Shown here piece after piece: positions 31,331 to 41,263 of a DNA stretch of 64,000 nt. Location of the stretch: the NCBI RefSeq assembly GCF_017833525.1, contig NZ_JAFICD010000004.1, positions 405,864 through 469,863 on the forward strand, in the 5' to 3' direction. Each line of letters opens with the position of its first letter. Position 1 is the first letter of the stretch. Below the pieces are notes generated by a model, which saw only the letters and a list, made by a program, of their open reading frames with translations, did no database searches and had not been told where the DNA came from. This DNA is from Duganella sp. 1411. GTDB taxonomy: Bacteria > Pseudomonadota > Gammaproteobacteria > Burkholderiales > Burkholderiaceae_D. The position numbers and the translations under genes are program-made.

Positions 31331-34321
31331 TCAGAACTTGTAGCGCGCGCCCAGCATGTAACGCGGACCGGCCTGCGTCACGTTCAACGTCGAGCGCTCG
31401 GTGCGGCCGAACTGGCGCTGCGTGGCGTTGGTCAGGTTGATGACCTCGGCCTGCAGGCTGAGCTTCTCGGTGACATTGTACCCAATGCTGACGTCGGTCT
31501 GGCCGTACTTGTCGGTATACACCGGCGCCGGGCGGCCGCCGCCGGCGTCGATGGTCGAGGCCAGGAAGCTGTCGCGCCAGTTGTAGGCCACCCGCACCGA
31601 CCATTTCTGGTCCTCGTAGATGCCCACCAGGTTGGCCGAATTGCTCAGCCCCAGGATCGCGAACTGATCCTGCGTGTTGGCGTCGTCGTACTTGGTCGGC
31701 GAGGTCACGTACGTGTAGTTGGCCTGCACGCCGAAACCGCTGCGGCCGAACATGTGCTGCACGTTGATCTCGGCGCCCTTGACCGTGGCCGACTTCTGGT
31801 TGGCATACGAGGTCAGCAGGAAAGGCATCAGCGGATCGGTCGCCAGGCCGGTGATCTTGCCGTCGAGGTTGCCGTCCGACTTGACGCCGATGTATTGCAC
31901 GCCCGGCTGGCCGCGGAAGTTGGTCAGGATGTAGTTGCGCAGGCAGTTGGTGTCGGCCGCCGAGCAGCCGGCGTTGCGCGCGGCGGTGTAATACGCCCCG
32001 CCGACCGGCGTGTGCAGGTTGTAGAGCGACGTCGACGTCGCCGTCTGGCCGGCGTAGTTGTCCATCTTCTTGTGGAAGCCGGCGATCGACAGCACGCTTT
32101 GCTGGTCGTAATACCATTCCCACGACAAGTCCAGGTTCTTCGACTTGACCGGTTTCAGCGCCGGGTTGCCGACCGAGGCGGTGCCGCCGGTGAACACGTT
32201 GCCAATGGTGCCCAGGGTCAGGCCGCCCTGCATCTGGTCGTAGCGCGGCCGGCCGATGGTGCTGCCGGCGCTGGCGCGCAGCTTCATGTCCGACCGCAGG
32301 TCGAAGTCGAAGTTCAGGCTCGGCAGCACGTTGTTGTAGCTGGCGTCCTGGGTGCTGTACGACTTGTCGGCGAATTTGAGCGGCAATTCATTCTGCGATT
32401 CCCACACCACGTCGGTGCCCACCAGCACTTGCGCCACCGAGGTGACCTTGGTGCGCTCCATGCGCAGGCCGACCGACGAGTGGAACGGGATGGCGGTATC
32501 CCAGTCGGTGCCGAACGACACGTAGCCGGAGGTGGTTTTTTCCTTCAGCTCGCGGTCGGTGTCGGCGCCGGCGAAATTCGGCAGGTAGGTCGACAGCCCG
32601 GTGGCCTGGGCCGTGGCGGCGCGCACCTTGCCGAAGTCGAAGGTGTAGAGCGAACCGAACAGCTCCGGCGCGTTGTGGCCGCCGAACTCCTTGAAGAACG
32701 AGCCGAGCGGATTGGCCTGGAACAGGCTGCCCGGATAGTCGGACGCCTTGGAGGCGCCGCCCCAGCTGTTGTTCTGCACGTTCGAATAGGTCGAGCGGTT
32801 GGTCGAGTCGGTGTAGCCGACGCCGAAGTTCAGCTCGGACGCCTCGAACAGCTTCAGGCTGCCCTTGGTCTGGGCCTGGTTGATGGTGGCCTTCTGCCAG
32901 CTGTTGTGGAACCACGAACCGGTGGCCTGGATCGGCGCGGCGGCCAGGTTGGCCGCCGGCATGCTCACCACCGGCAACTCCTTGGTGAAGTCGACCATCG
33001 TGTTGCCGCGGCTGTAGCTGGCGTTCGACAGGTTGTTCTCGGTGCCCCATGGGCTGTCGGCGCCGGATTCGGCGTTCGAATGGTGCAGGTCGAGCTCCAG
33101 GCGCAGGTCGTTGCTGGCCTTCCACACGGTGTTGAAGCCGATCGACTTGTTCTTGGTCTTGGTCGCGTAGTCGCCGCCGACCACCGAGATGTCCTGCGGC
33201 GTGTTGTACGTCTCCATGTAGGTCAGCGGCGTCTGCACCTTGCCGCCCGGCCAGCTGCTGGTCGACGTCGGGGTCTGGCCGAACCACACGCTCAGCTCGT
33301 TGCGCTTGGTCTGGATCTTCTGCTCCGAATACGTCAGGTCCAAGGTCGTCGTCAGTTCCTTGACCGGACGGAATTGCAGCACCAGCTGGCCGTTGGTACG
33401 CTGGCGCGAGATGGCGTTGACGCCGTAGCCGAAGTTCTGCGGGATCAAGTACAGATCGGTCGGACCGGGACGGTTGGTGATCTTCTCCGAGCCCGGCTGG
33501 CCCGGCTGCGGCAGCGTCGAGCCCTCGGGCAGGGTCGCCGACCCCAGGTACGGGCCCTGGTAGCCGTTGGCCAGGCCGGCGCGGTTGAAGCCGGAGTCGC
33601 GGCGCTGGTGGCTGGCGCTGACGGCGATGCCGAAGCGGCCGTCCTCACTGGTGTTGCTGTAGATGCCGGAGAACTCCGGCGTGACGCTGCTGCCCTTGAT
33701 CGAGCCGGGCAGTTCGTTGTTGGAGTCGTCCTTGACGGCCTTGGCGCCGATGCTCGCGCGCATGCCCGGATTGTCGAGCGGGCGCGCGGTCATGACGTTG
33801 ATGGTGGCGCCGATGCCGCCGGTGGGGCTGTCGGCACGGCCGGTCTTGTAGACCTGCAGCTGCGAGATCGCTTCCGAGGCCAGGTTGGAGAAGTCGAACG
33901 AGCGGCCCGACAGGTCGCTCAGGTCGGTGGTCGGCATCTGGCGGCCGTTCAGCAGCACCAGGTTGAAGTCGGGGCCGAGGCCGCGCACGGTGACCTTCTG
34001 GCCCTCGCCGTTGCTGCGGTCGATCGACACGCCGGAGATGCGCTGCAGCGATTCGGCCAGGTTGGTGTCGGGGAATTTGCCGATGTCGTCGGCGACGATG
34101 CCGTCGACGATGCCGTCGGCGTTGCGCTTCATGTTCATGGTCGACTGCATGCTGGCGCGGATGCCGGTCACGACCACTTTCGGGCCGTCGGCGCCGTCGC
34201 CCGGCACCCCGGCGGTCTGGGCGTAGGCCGGCGCGAAGCCGGCGCAAACGCCCGCCACGGCCAGGCTGATCAACCGGCGCTTGCTCGGCGACTGTGAAAA
34301 CGTTTTCAAATTTTTGTGCAC
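31331..34321 (-). CDS. TonB-dependent receptor of the carbohydrate-uptake type
   Basis: 996 residues. The GTG start is supported by AAGGAG seven bases upstream. A signal peptide (about 1-34, ending AYAQ) precedes the plug with GIRASMQSTMNMKRNADGI, DDIGKFPDTNLAESLQR and ISGVSIDRSNGEG, the hallmark of large receptors in polysaccharide utilisation loci. The barrel ends YMLGARYKF. It probably imports a plant or microbial glycan fragment. A ROK regulator is divergent and a cupin-like gene follows, which suggests sugar-responsive control. A 14-base LacI-type palindrome overlaps codons 5-9. Confidence 0.95.
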   Translation of the reverse strand: MHKNLKTFSQSPSKRRLISLAVAGVCAGFAPAYAQTAGVPGDGADGPKVVVTGIRASMQSTMNMKRNADGIVDGIVADDIGKFPDTNLAESLQRISGVSIDRSNGEGQKVTVRGLGPDFNLVLLNGRQMPTTDLSDLSGRSFDFSNLASEAISQLQVYKTGRADSPTGGIGATINVMTARPLDNPGMRASIGAKAVKDDSNNELPGSIKGSSVTPEFSGIYSNTSEDGRFGIAVSASHQRRDSGFNRAGLANGYQGPYLGSATLPEGSTLPQPGQPGSEKITNRPGPTDLYLIPQNFGYGVNAISRQRTNGQLVLQFRPVKELTTTLDLTYSEQKIQTKRNELSVWFGQTPTSTSSWPGGKVQTPLTYMETYNTPQDISVVGGDYATKTKNKSIGFNTVWKASNDLRLELDLHHSNAESGADSPWGTENNLSNASYSRGNTMVDFTKELPVVSMPAANLAAAPIQATGSWFHNSWQKATINQAQTKGSLKLFEASELNFGVGYTDSTNRSTYSNVQNNSWGGASKASDYPGSLFQANPLGSFFKEFGGHNAPELFGSLYTFDFGKVRAATAQATGLSTYLPNFAGADTDRELKEKTTSGYVSFGTDWDTAIPFHSSVGLRMERTKVTSVAQVLVGTDVVWESQNELPLKFADKSYSTQDASYNNVLPSLNFDFDLRSDMKLRASAGSTIGRPRYDQMQGGLTLGTIGNVFTGGTASVGNPALKPVKSKNLDLSWEWYYDQQSVLSIAGFHKKMDNYAGQTATSTSLYNLHTPVGGAYYTAARNAGCSAADTNCLRNYILTNFRGQPGVQYIGVKSDGNLDGKITGLATDPLMPFLLTSYANQKSATVKGAEINVQHMFGRSGFGVQANYTYVTSPTKYDDANTQDQFAILGLSNSANLVGIYEDQKWSVRVAYNWRDSFLASTIDAGGGRPAPVYTDKYGQTDVSIGYNVTEKLSLQAEVINLTNATQRQFGRTERSTLNVTQAGPRYMLGARYKF
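34295..34308. promoter_or_regulatory. LacI-type operator TGAAAACGTTTTCA inside the receptor start
   Basis: This perfect 14-base palindrome matches the general LacI/GalR-family pattern TGnAAnCGnTTnCA at every fixed position. It covers codons 5-9 of the receptor gene. A repressor bound there would block early elongation or initiation. No LacI-family gene is in the window, so any regulator would be encoded elsewhere. A chance origin from coding sequence is possible. Confidence 0.5.
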
Positions 34322-34627
34322 TTACATCTCCTTATTTATATTTTTCTCCGACACTGATCGAGCAGGGTCAAGGCAACGTCGGAAGTGATGACACCACAAA
34401 CAACCGCAACAACTGTCGACTTCGTTCAATCGAATAGCAAATGAATAAGGCCTCAGCCAGAATAAGAGTAAAAAAACCATTAGTCAATTGATCGAACGAA
34501 TTACCGCGCCAAATCCGGGCGTTGTTGTAAAGAAGCACCAAACGGGTGCGCCAAAACGGGGCGAAAGCCGCGCGCGCCGGCGCCGGCCGGCGTATGATCG
34601 CCCGCAGCCCCACTCCCAGGATCCCCC
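34322..34627. promoter_or_regulatory. AT-rich divergent promoter region between TonB receptor and ROK gene
   Basis: These 306 bases hold no gene. Two related 17-base segments face each other: 34421-34437 on the plus strand and 34484-34500 on the minus strand, both starting TTCGTTC-R-ATC and agreeing at 12 of 17 positions. They could be paired ROK-regulator sites, about one centre-to-centre distance of 63 bases apart. No clear -35/-10 pair was found. Confidence 0.45.
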
Positions 34628-35860
34628 ATGATCGTCGCCGGCGACCAGCAGTTACTCAAGCAAATCAACCGCATGGCCCTGGTGCGCCAGCTGTGCGGCG
34701 CGCCCGGCCTGTCGCGCGCGGCGCTGGCCGAGGCGGTCGGCCTGACCAAGTCCACCGTCAGCCTGCTGGTGCGCGAGCTGATGGACGAGGGCTGGCTGGC
34801 CGAGAGCGAACTGGTGGCCACGGGCGCGCTGGGCCGGCGCGCCACGCCGCTGCACCTCGACACCGCCCGCCTGGCGCTGCTGGGGGCCGACCTGGGCGTG
34901 GGCGCGGCGCGCCTGGTGGCCACCGATTTGCTGGGCAACGTGCTGGCCGAGCGCGCCCTGCCCTACGCCGACATCGCCGACCCGGCCGCCTGCGTCGGGC
35001 TGATCGCCGACGAACTGCTGGCCATGACGGCCGCCGGCGGCGCGCTCGACGGGCGCGCCATGCTGGGCCTGGGCATCGGCGTGCCCGGCGTGGTCGACGA
35101 CGCCAGCGGCGTATTGCGCTACGCGCCGCACCTGGGCTGGCGCGACGTCGACGTCGCCGCCGGACTGCGCGCCCGCTTCGCCGCCGGCGCGCTGGCCGGG
35201 CTGCCGCTATTCATCCAGAACGAGGCCAACGTCGCCGCGCTGGCCGAGCTGGAGTTCTCCGGCCAGGCCGGCGTCGATCCGCTGATCTACCTGAGCATCG
35301 GCTACGGCGTCGGCGCCGGCATCGTCGTCAACGGCCGCCTGCTGACCGGCCTGTCCGGCTTCGCGGGCGAGGTCGGCCACACCATCCTGCAACAGGGCGG
35401 GCCGCGCTGCACCTGCGGCCGGCGCGGCTGCGCCGACGCGCTGATCGGCCTGCGCGCGCTGATGGACCAAGTCGACGGCGGGTCCGGCGCCGGGCCCGAG
35501 CGGCTCGAGCGCCTGTTCGCGCGCACCGCCGACGGCGACGCCGCCGCCTGCCGGGCGGTGGCGGACGCCGGCCGCCACCTCGGCGTGCTGTTGAACAATC
35601 TGTGGGTGGCGTTCGACCCGATGTGCATCGTCGTCGGCGGCGCCGCGCTGCGCCTGGGCGAGCGCCTGCTGGGACCGGGGCGCGCGGTGCTGCGCGACTG
35701 CGCCGCCGCCACCCGGCTGCCGGCGCCGGTCATCCGCACGCCCGGCTTCGGCGACAACGGCACCGCCATCGGCGGCGCGGCGATGGCGCGCCACCACCTG
35801 ATGCGCCCGTTCGGCGGCCAGGGCGCCGACGTGGCGCCGCCAAAACCCGCCCGCTTTTAG
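34628..35860 (+). CDS. ROK-family transcriptional regulator
   Basis: 410 residues. The N-terminal winged helix (about 10-70) includes LSRAALAEAVGLTKSTVSLLVREL. The ROK sugar-kinase-like domain follows with LGIGVPGVVDD, QNEANVAALAELEF and GYGVGAGIVVNG. The zinc-binding signature is complete: His in GEVGHTIL and three cysteines in CTCGRRGC. NagC/Mlc/XylR relatives sense a sugar or sugar phosphate. It is divergent from a carbohydrate-type TonB receptor, the likely target. It ends convergent with rpsJ across a palindromic element. Confidence 0.93.
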   Translation: MIVAGDQQLLKQINRMALVRQLCGAPGLSRAALAEAVGLTKSTVSLLVRELMDEGWLAESELVATGALGRRATPLHLDTARLALLGADLGVGAARLVATDLLGNVLAERALPYADIADPAACVGLIADELLAMTAAGGALDGRAMLGLGIGVPGVVDDASGVLRYAPHLGWRDVDVAAGLRARFAAGALAGLPLFIQNEANVAALAELEFSGQAGVDPLIYLSIGYGVGAGIVVNGRLLTGLSGFAGEVGHTILQQGGPRCTCGRRGCADALIGLRALMDQVDGGSGAGPERLERLFARTADGDAAACRAVADAGRHLGVLLNNLWVAFDPMCIVVGGAALRLGERLLGPGRAVLRDCAAATRLPAPVIRTPGFGDNGTAIGGAAMARHHLMRPFGGQGADVAPPKPARF

Positions 35861-35935
35861 CGGTACGCCCGCCGCGCCGCTCGGGGGTCGTACCCCCGGG
35901 GATACGACCCCGCATGGCCGTGCGGGTTTGCCGGC
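35860..35935. repeat. Palindromic intergenic element, family 1, copy 3
   Basis: The core at 35883-35911 is GGGGGTCGTACCCCC followed by GGGGATACGACCCC, with one extra base in the right arm. The right flank CGCATGGCCGTGCGGGTTTG matches copy 1 in reverse complement. It lies between the convergent ends of the ROK gene and rpsJ, at the junction of the accessory segment with the ribosomal genes. Confidence 0.83.
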
Positions 35936-35954
35936 GTTCCGGAACCCAAGCAAC

Positions 35955-36031
35955 AAAAAGGCCGGGCGTGCTCGCGTTGGCGAACCGGCCCGGCCTTTCC
36001 GAACCGGCGCGGGGACAACCCCGCGCCGGTT
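35955..36031 (-). terminator. Two tandem hairpins closing the tuf-rpsJ transcript
   Basis: The first hairpin met after rpsJ (36002-36031) has perfect 13-base GC arms and an ACAA loop. The second (about 35955-35998) pairs GGCCGGGC with GCCCGGCC and is followed on the minus strand by TTTTTG, a standard terminator tail. Together they should prevent read-through from rpsJ into the accessory genes. Confidence 0.85.
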
Positions 36032-36040
36032 TATAAACGA

Positions 36041-36358
36041 TTACTGCAGTTTGATTTCGACATCGACGCCAGCTGGCAGGTCCAGCTTCATCAGCGCGTC
36101 AACGGTCTTGTCGGTTGGGTCGACGATGTCCATCAGGCGCTGGTGGGTGCGGATCTCGAACTGGTCGCGCGAGGTCTTGTTGACGTGCGGCGAACGCAGG
36201 ACGTCGAAACGCTGGATGCGGGTTGGCAGCGGGACTGGACCCTTGACCACGGCGCCGGTGCGCTTCGCGGTGTCAACGATTTCCAGTGCGGACTGGTCGA
36301 TCAGCTTGTAGTCGAAAGCCTTCAGGCGGATACGGATTTTCTGGTTTGGTGCGGACAT
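36041..36358 (-). CDS. rpsJ: 30S ribosomal protein S10
   Basis: 105 residues from MSAPNQKIRIRLKAFDYKL, with AAGGAAAA upstream of the ATG. It has GPVPLPTRIQRFDVLRSPHVNK and RTHQRLMDIVDP. It is a head protein and, as NusE, part of the antitermination complex. It is normally the first gene of the S10 operon. Here it follows tuf and is closed by terminators, with rplC about 12.4 kb away. Confidence 0.98.
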   Translation of the reverse strand: MSAPNQKIRIRLKAFDYKLIDQSALEIVDTAKRTGAVVKGPVPLPTRIQRFDVLRSPHVNKTSRDQFEIRTHQRLMDIVDPTDKTVDALMKLDLPAGVDVEIKLQ

Positions 36359-36429
36359 GATTTTTCCTTGAAAAGAGCGAACTGGCAACTATGTAGCGCC
36401 AGCAATTTAAAAAGAACGGATTTGGTACA

Positions 36430-36468
36430 ACAGGGCCGACATGGTAGCACACCATGCCGGCCCTGTTT
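36430..36468. other. Stem-loop between tuf and rpsJ
   Basis: Long arms pair ACAGGGCCGACATGG with CCATGCCGGCCCTGT (one mismatch) around a short AT loop. No U-run follows on the minus strand. It may reduce read-through from tuf to rpsJ or stabilise tuf mRNA. Confidence 0.6.
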
Positions 36469-36485
36469 CAATCACGCAAAATTAA

Positions 36486-37676
<1,191 letters not shown>

Positions 37677-37742
37677 TTTATTCTTCCTTAGAACAATGTT
37701 TTAAATATGCGGCCGGGGATCTCCCGGGCCGCAAATACACAA

Positions 37743-39848
37743 TTACTTAGCTTTAGCGGTAACGATCGCGTCGATAACGTGCTTAGGCGCTTCCGAGTAG
37801 TGCTTGAATTCCATCGTGTACGTTGCACGACCTTGCGTTGCGGAACGCAGCGTGGTCGAGTAACCGAACATTTCGGACAGCGGCACTTCGGCTTTGATGA
37901 TCTTGCCACCGCCGCCTGGGATCTCGTCCATGCCCTGCACCATGCCGCGGCGGGACGACAGGTCGCCCATCACGGTACCGGCGTAGTCTTCCGGCGTTTC
38001 CACTTCCACAGCCATCATCGGCTCCAGAATGACTGGCGACGCTTTGCGGCAGCCTTCCTTGAACGCCATCGAAGCGGCCATCTGGAACGCGTTTTCGTTC
38101 GAGTCCACATCGTGGTACGAACCGAAGAACAACGTGACCTTGACGTCGACCACTGGGTAGCCGGCCAGAACACCGGTGTTCAAGGTGCCGCGCACACCCT
38201 TTTCAACCGCAGGGATGTATTCGCGTGGAACCGTGCCGCCTTTGATGGCGTCAACGAATTCGAAGCCCTTGCCCGGCTCTTGCGGCTCGATCTTCAGCAC
38301 CACGTGACCGTATTGACCACGACCACCCGACTGCTTGACGAACTTGCCTTCGGATTCTTCGCAGGTCTTGCGGATCGTTTCGCGGTAGGCAACCTGTGGC
38401 TTGCCGACGGTCGCTTCCACGCCGAATTCGCGCTTCATGCGGTCGACGATAATTTCCAGGTGCAGCTCGCCCATACCACCGATGATGGTCTGGCCCGATT
38501 CTTCGTCGGTCTTGACGCGGAACGACGGATCTTCCTGTGCCAGGCGGTTCAGTGCCAGACCCATTTTTTCCTGGTCGGCCTTGGTTTTTGGTTCCACGGC
38601 CTGTTGGATCACCGGCTCGGGGAAGACCATTTTTTCCAGCGTGATGATGGCGGTCGGATCGCACAGGGTTTCGCCCGTGGTCACGTCTTTCAGGCCAACG
38701 GCGGCGGCGATGTCGCCGGCGCGCACTTCCTTGATCTCTTCGCGCTGGTTCGCGTGCATCTGCAGAATACGGCCCAGACGCTCTTTACGACCCTTGACCG
38801 AGTTGTACACGGTGTCGCCCGAATTGACGGCGCCCGAGTACACGCGGAAGAAGGCCAGCTGGCCGACGAACGGGTCGGTCATGATCTTGAAGGCCAGCGC
38901 CGAGAATTTCTCGTCGTCCGATGCTTTACGGGTGGTCGGCTGGTCGTCCTCGTCGGTACCGCCGACGTCTTCGATGTCCAGTGGCGACGGCAGGTATTCG
39001 ATGACCGCGTCCAACATGGCCTGAACGCCCTTGTTCTTGAAAGCGGTACCGCACATCATCGGCACGATTTCCGAAGCGATGGTGCGATCGCGCAGCGCTT
39101 TCTTGATCTCGGCTTCGGACAGGTCGCCCTCTTCCAGGTACTTGTTCATCAGTTCTTCGGTCGCTTCGGCGGCGACTTCCACCATCTTCTCGCGCCACTC
39201 GGCGGCCGACGCTGCCAGCTCGGCTGGAATGTCGACGTAGTCGAACTTCATGCCCTGCGACGCTTCGTCCCACAGGATGGCTTTCATCTTGACCAGGTCG
39301 ATCACGCCCTTGAAGTTTTCTTCGGCGCCGATCGGGATCTGGATCAGGACCGGGTTCGCCTTCAGGCGAGCGCGCATCTGCTCGTAGACCTTGAAGAAGT
39401 TGGCGCCGGTACGGTCCATCTTGTTGACGAAGGCCAGACGCGGCACCTTGTACTTGTTAGCCTGGCGCCACACGGTTTCCGACTGTGGCTGCACGCCGCC
39501 GACCGCGCAGTAAACCATGCAGGCGCCGTCGAGCACGCGCATCGAGCGTTCCACTTCGATGGTGAAGTCGACGTGGCCCGGGGTGTCGATGATGTTGATG
39601 TGGTGCTCAGGGAAATTGTTAGCCATCCCTTTCCAGAAACAGGTCGTCGCGGCCGACGTAATCGTGATGCCGCGCTCTTGTTCCTGCTCCATCCAGTCCA
39701 TGGTGGCGGCGCCATCGTGGACTTCACCGATCTTGTGGTTCACGCCCGTGTAGAACAGGACGCGCTCGGTGGTGGTGGTCTTACCTGCATCGATGTGAGC
39801 GGAGATACCGATATTGCGGTAGCGCTCGATGGGGGTCTTGCGGGCCAT
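37743..39848 (-). CDS. fusA: Elongation factor G
   Basis: 701 residues from MARKTPIERYRNIGIS. The open frame extends 25 codons upstream, but this opening is the family's. G1 is AHIDAGKTT, G3 DTPGHVDF and G4 NKMDR, followed by domains II-V with GMGELHLEIIVDRM and YRETIRK. It drives translocation and, with RRF, recycling. It is between rpsG and tuf in the str group. Confidence 0.98.
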   Translation of the reverse strand: MARKTPIERYRNIGISAHIDAGKTTTTERVLFYTGVNHKIGEVHDGAATMDWMEQEQERGITITSAATTCFWKGMANNFPEHHINIIDTPGHVDFTIEVERSMRVLDGACMVYCAVGGVQPQSETVWRQANKYKVPRLAFVNKMDRTGANFFKVYEQMRARLKANPVLIQIPIGAEENFKGVIDLVKMKAILWDEASQGMKFDYVDIPAELAASAAEWREKMVEVAAEATEELMNKYLEEGDLSEAEIKKALRDRTIASEIVPMMCGTAFKNKGVQAMLDAVIEYLPSPLDIEDVGGTDEDDQPTTRKASDDEKFSALAFKIMTDPFVGQLAFFRVYSGAVNSGDTVYNSVKGRKERLGRILQMHANQREEIKEVRAGDIAAAVGLKDVTTGETLCDPTAIITLEKMVFPEPVIQQAVEPKTKADQEKMGLALNRLAQEDPSFRVKTDEESGQTIIGGMGELHLEIIVDRMKREFGVEATVGKPQVAYRETIRKTCEESEGKFVKQSGGRGQYGHVVLKIEPQEPGKGFEFVDAIKGGTVPREYIPAVEKGVRGTLNTGVLAGYPVVDVKVTLFFGSYHDVDSNENAFQMAASMAFKEGCRKASPVILEPMMAVEVETPEDYAGTVMGDLSSRRGMVQGMDEIPGGGGKIIKAEVPLSEMFGYSTTLRSATQGRATYTMEFKHYSEAPKHVIDAIVTAKAK

Positions 39849-39962
39849 AGTTATTCCTAAATCTTTGAATGGACAAAACCGAGCACCATTTTTTGGGTAA
39901 AAAATGAGCCCGGCCTCGAACAACAGATAACAGCCAGACCATGAAGGATCCGGCCGATTTTA

Positions 39963-40433
39963 TTAGAAGCGGAAGTGCGAGAACGCCTTGTTCGCTTCAG
40001 CCATGCGGTGCACTTCATCGCGACGCTTCATCGCACCGCCACGGCCTTCGGCCGCTTCCATCAGCTCACCGCCGAGGCGTTGTGGCATGGATTTTTCGCT
40101 GCGCTTGTTCGCGGCTTCGCGCAACCAACGCATCGACAGGGCCATACGGCGCACTGGGCGTACTTCGACCGGCACCTGGTAGTTTGCACCACCGACGCGA
40201 CGGGATTTGACTTCAACCAGCGGCTTGGCGTTGTTGATCGCGGTAGCGAACACTTCCAGCGGGTCTTTGCCGGATTTAGCGGCGATGTGCTCGAAGGCAC
40301 CGTAGATGATGTTTTCTGCGACCGATTTTTTACCGGACAGCATCAGAACGTTCACGAACTTGGCGACATCCGTGTTGCCGAATTTTGGATCCGGCAGAAT
40401 TTCGCGCTTGGGTACTTCACGACGACGTGGCAT
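39963..40433 (-). CDS. rpsG: 30S ribosomal protein S7
   Basis: 156 residues from MPRRREVPKREILPDPKFG, with GGANYQVPVEVRPVRR and the C-terminal KRRDEVHRMAEANKAFSHFRF. It is the primary binder of the 16S 3' domain and, in enterobacteria, the translational regulator of the str operon. It lies between rpsL (155-base gap) and fusA (114-base gap). Confidence 0.98.
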   Translation of the reverse strand: MPRRREVPKREILPDPKFGNTDVAKFVNVLMLSGKKSVAENIIYGAFEHIAAKSGKDPLEVFATAINNAKPLVEVKSRRVGGANYQVPVEVRPVRRMALSMRWLREAANKRSEKSMPQRLGGELMEAAEGRGGAMKRRDEVHRMAEANKAFSHFRF

Positions 40434-40588
40434 ATCAATTCCTTTCAATCTTCAGTTGAGGTGCGCAGATATGGGATTCGCACTCTCGCGGAGGGCCATC
40501 ATAGCCATCCACTTACTCGACCAGTTGCGGTCGATTACATTCACTTAGCTAGCTGCCACCGAGCGAAAACTTTTGTTTTTAATGCAGA

Positions 40589-40972
40589 TTACTTCTTACC
40601 AGCCTTGGCGCGCTTGGTACCGTATTTCGAGCGGGCTTGCTTACGGTCTTTGACGCCCTGGGTATCCAGTGCACCGCGAACCATGTGGTAACGCACACCC
40701 GGCAAATCTTTTACGCGGCCGCCGCGCAGCAGGACAACGCTGTGCTCTTGCAGGTTGTGGCCTTCACCGCCGATGTACGAAATGACTTCGAAACCGTTGG
40801 TCAGACGCACTTTGGCGACTTTACGCAAAGCCGAGTTAGGCTTCTTAGGAGTGGTGGTGTACACACGGGTGCAAACACCACGCTTTTGCGGGCTGTTTTC
40901 CAGCGCCGGCGATTTGCTTTTCACGGTCAGGGCGACGCGTGGATTGCGAATCAGTTGATTGATGGTTGGCAT
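40589..40972 (-). CDS. rpsL: 30S ribosomal protein S12
   Basis: 127 residues. Lys43 (in TTPKKPNSALRK) and Lys88 (in GRVKDLPGVRYH) are wild type, so this copy predicts streptomycin sensitivity at the S12 level. Asp89, the usual methylthiolation site, is present. It controls decoding accuracy. It is the first gene of the str group and has a strong promoter of its own. rpoBC, which precede rpsL in many relatives, are not adjacent here. Confidence 0.98.
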   Translation of the reverse strand: MPTINQLIRNPRVALTVKSKSPALENSPQKRGVCTRVYTTTPKKPNSALRKVAKVRLTNGFEVISYIGGEGHNLQEHSVVLLRGGRVKDLPGVRYHMVRGALDTQGVKDRKQARSKYGTKRAKAGKK

Positions 40973-41133
40973 CGTTCTAAACCCAACTAAATAACAACGT
41001 TGAACACCCGGACAACATGTCCGGGGACTAAAACCTAGTCTCTTCTAAATGTGCAGCGGAGGCGCGAATAGCCACTCGCGGGGAGCGGCCTGAAACAGCG
41101 TATACGATGCGCAGACTAAATAGAGAACTCGCG

Positions 41134-41162
41134 AGTATAGACGTGATCGGATGACCCGTCAA
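41134..41162 (-). promoter_or_regulatory. Strong sigma70 promoter of rpsL-rpsG-fusA-tuf-rpsJ
   Basis: On the minus strand: -35 TTGACG (41157-41162), 17-base spacer, -10 TATACT (41134-41139). Five of six positions match consensus in each box. It leaves a leader of about 155 bases before rpsL, enough for an attenuator or a protein-binding leader. The remainder of 40973-41263 shows no gene. Confidence 0.85.
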
Positions 41163-41263
41163 ACTTTTTCGCGGCGGCGGGCGCCGTCGCCGGGCCGTAA
41201 AAACTGGCCCAGAGGCAAGGAAACGCTTGATAATGGCAAACATTAACACAAATTGCTTCTGGA

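Noticed and set aside
31754..34297. 847-codon plus-strand frame opposite a TonB receptor
   Set aside because: Shadow of the receptor on the other strand; low-complexity Arg/Val/Gly composition and no recognisable domain.
37707..39860. 717-codon plus-strand frame opposite fusA
   Set aside because: Antisense shadow; fusA on the minus strand is unmistakable.
40589..40972. Possible streptomycin-resistance change in S12
   Set aside because: Lys43 and Lys88 are both wild type.
40973..41263. Possible small gene between rpsL and the phosphoethanolamine transferase
   Set aside because: Short frames there lack a start with a ribosome-binding site; the rpsL promoter and leader explain the space.
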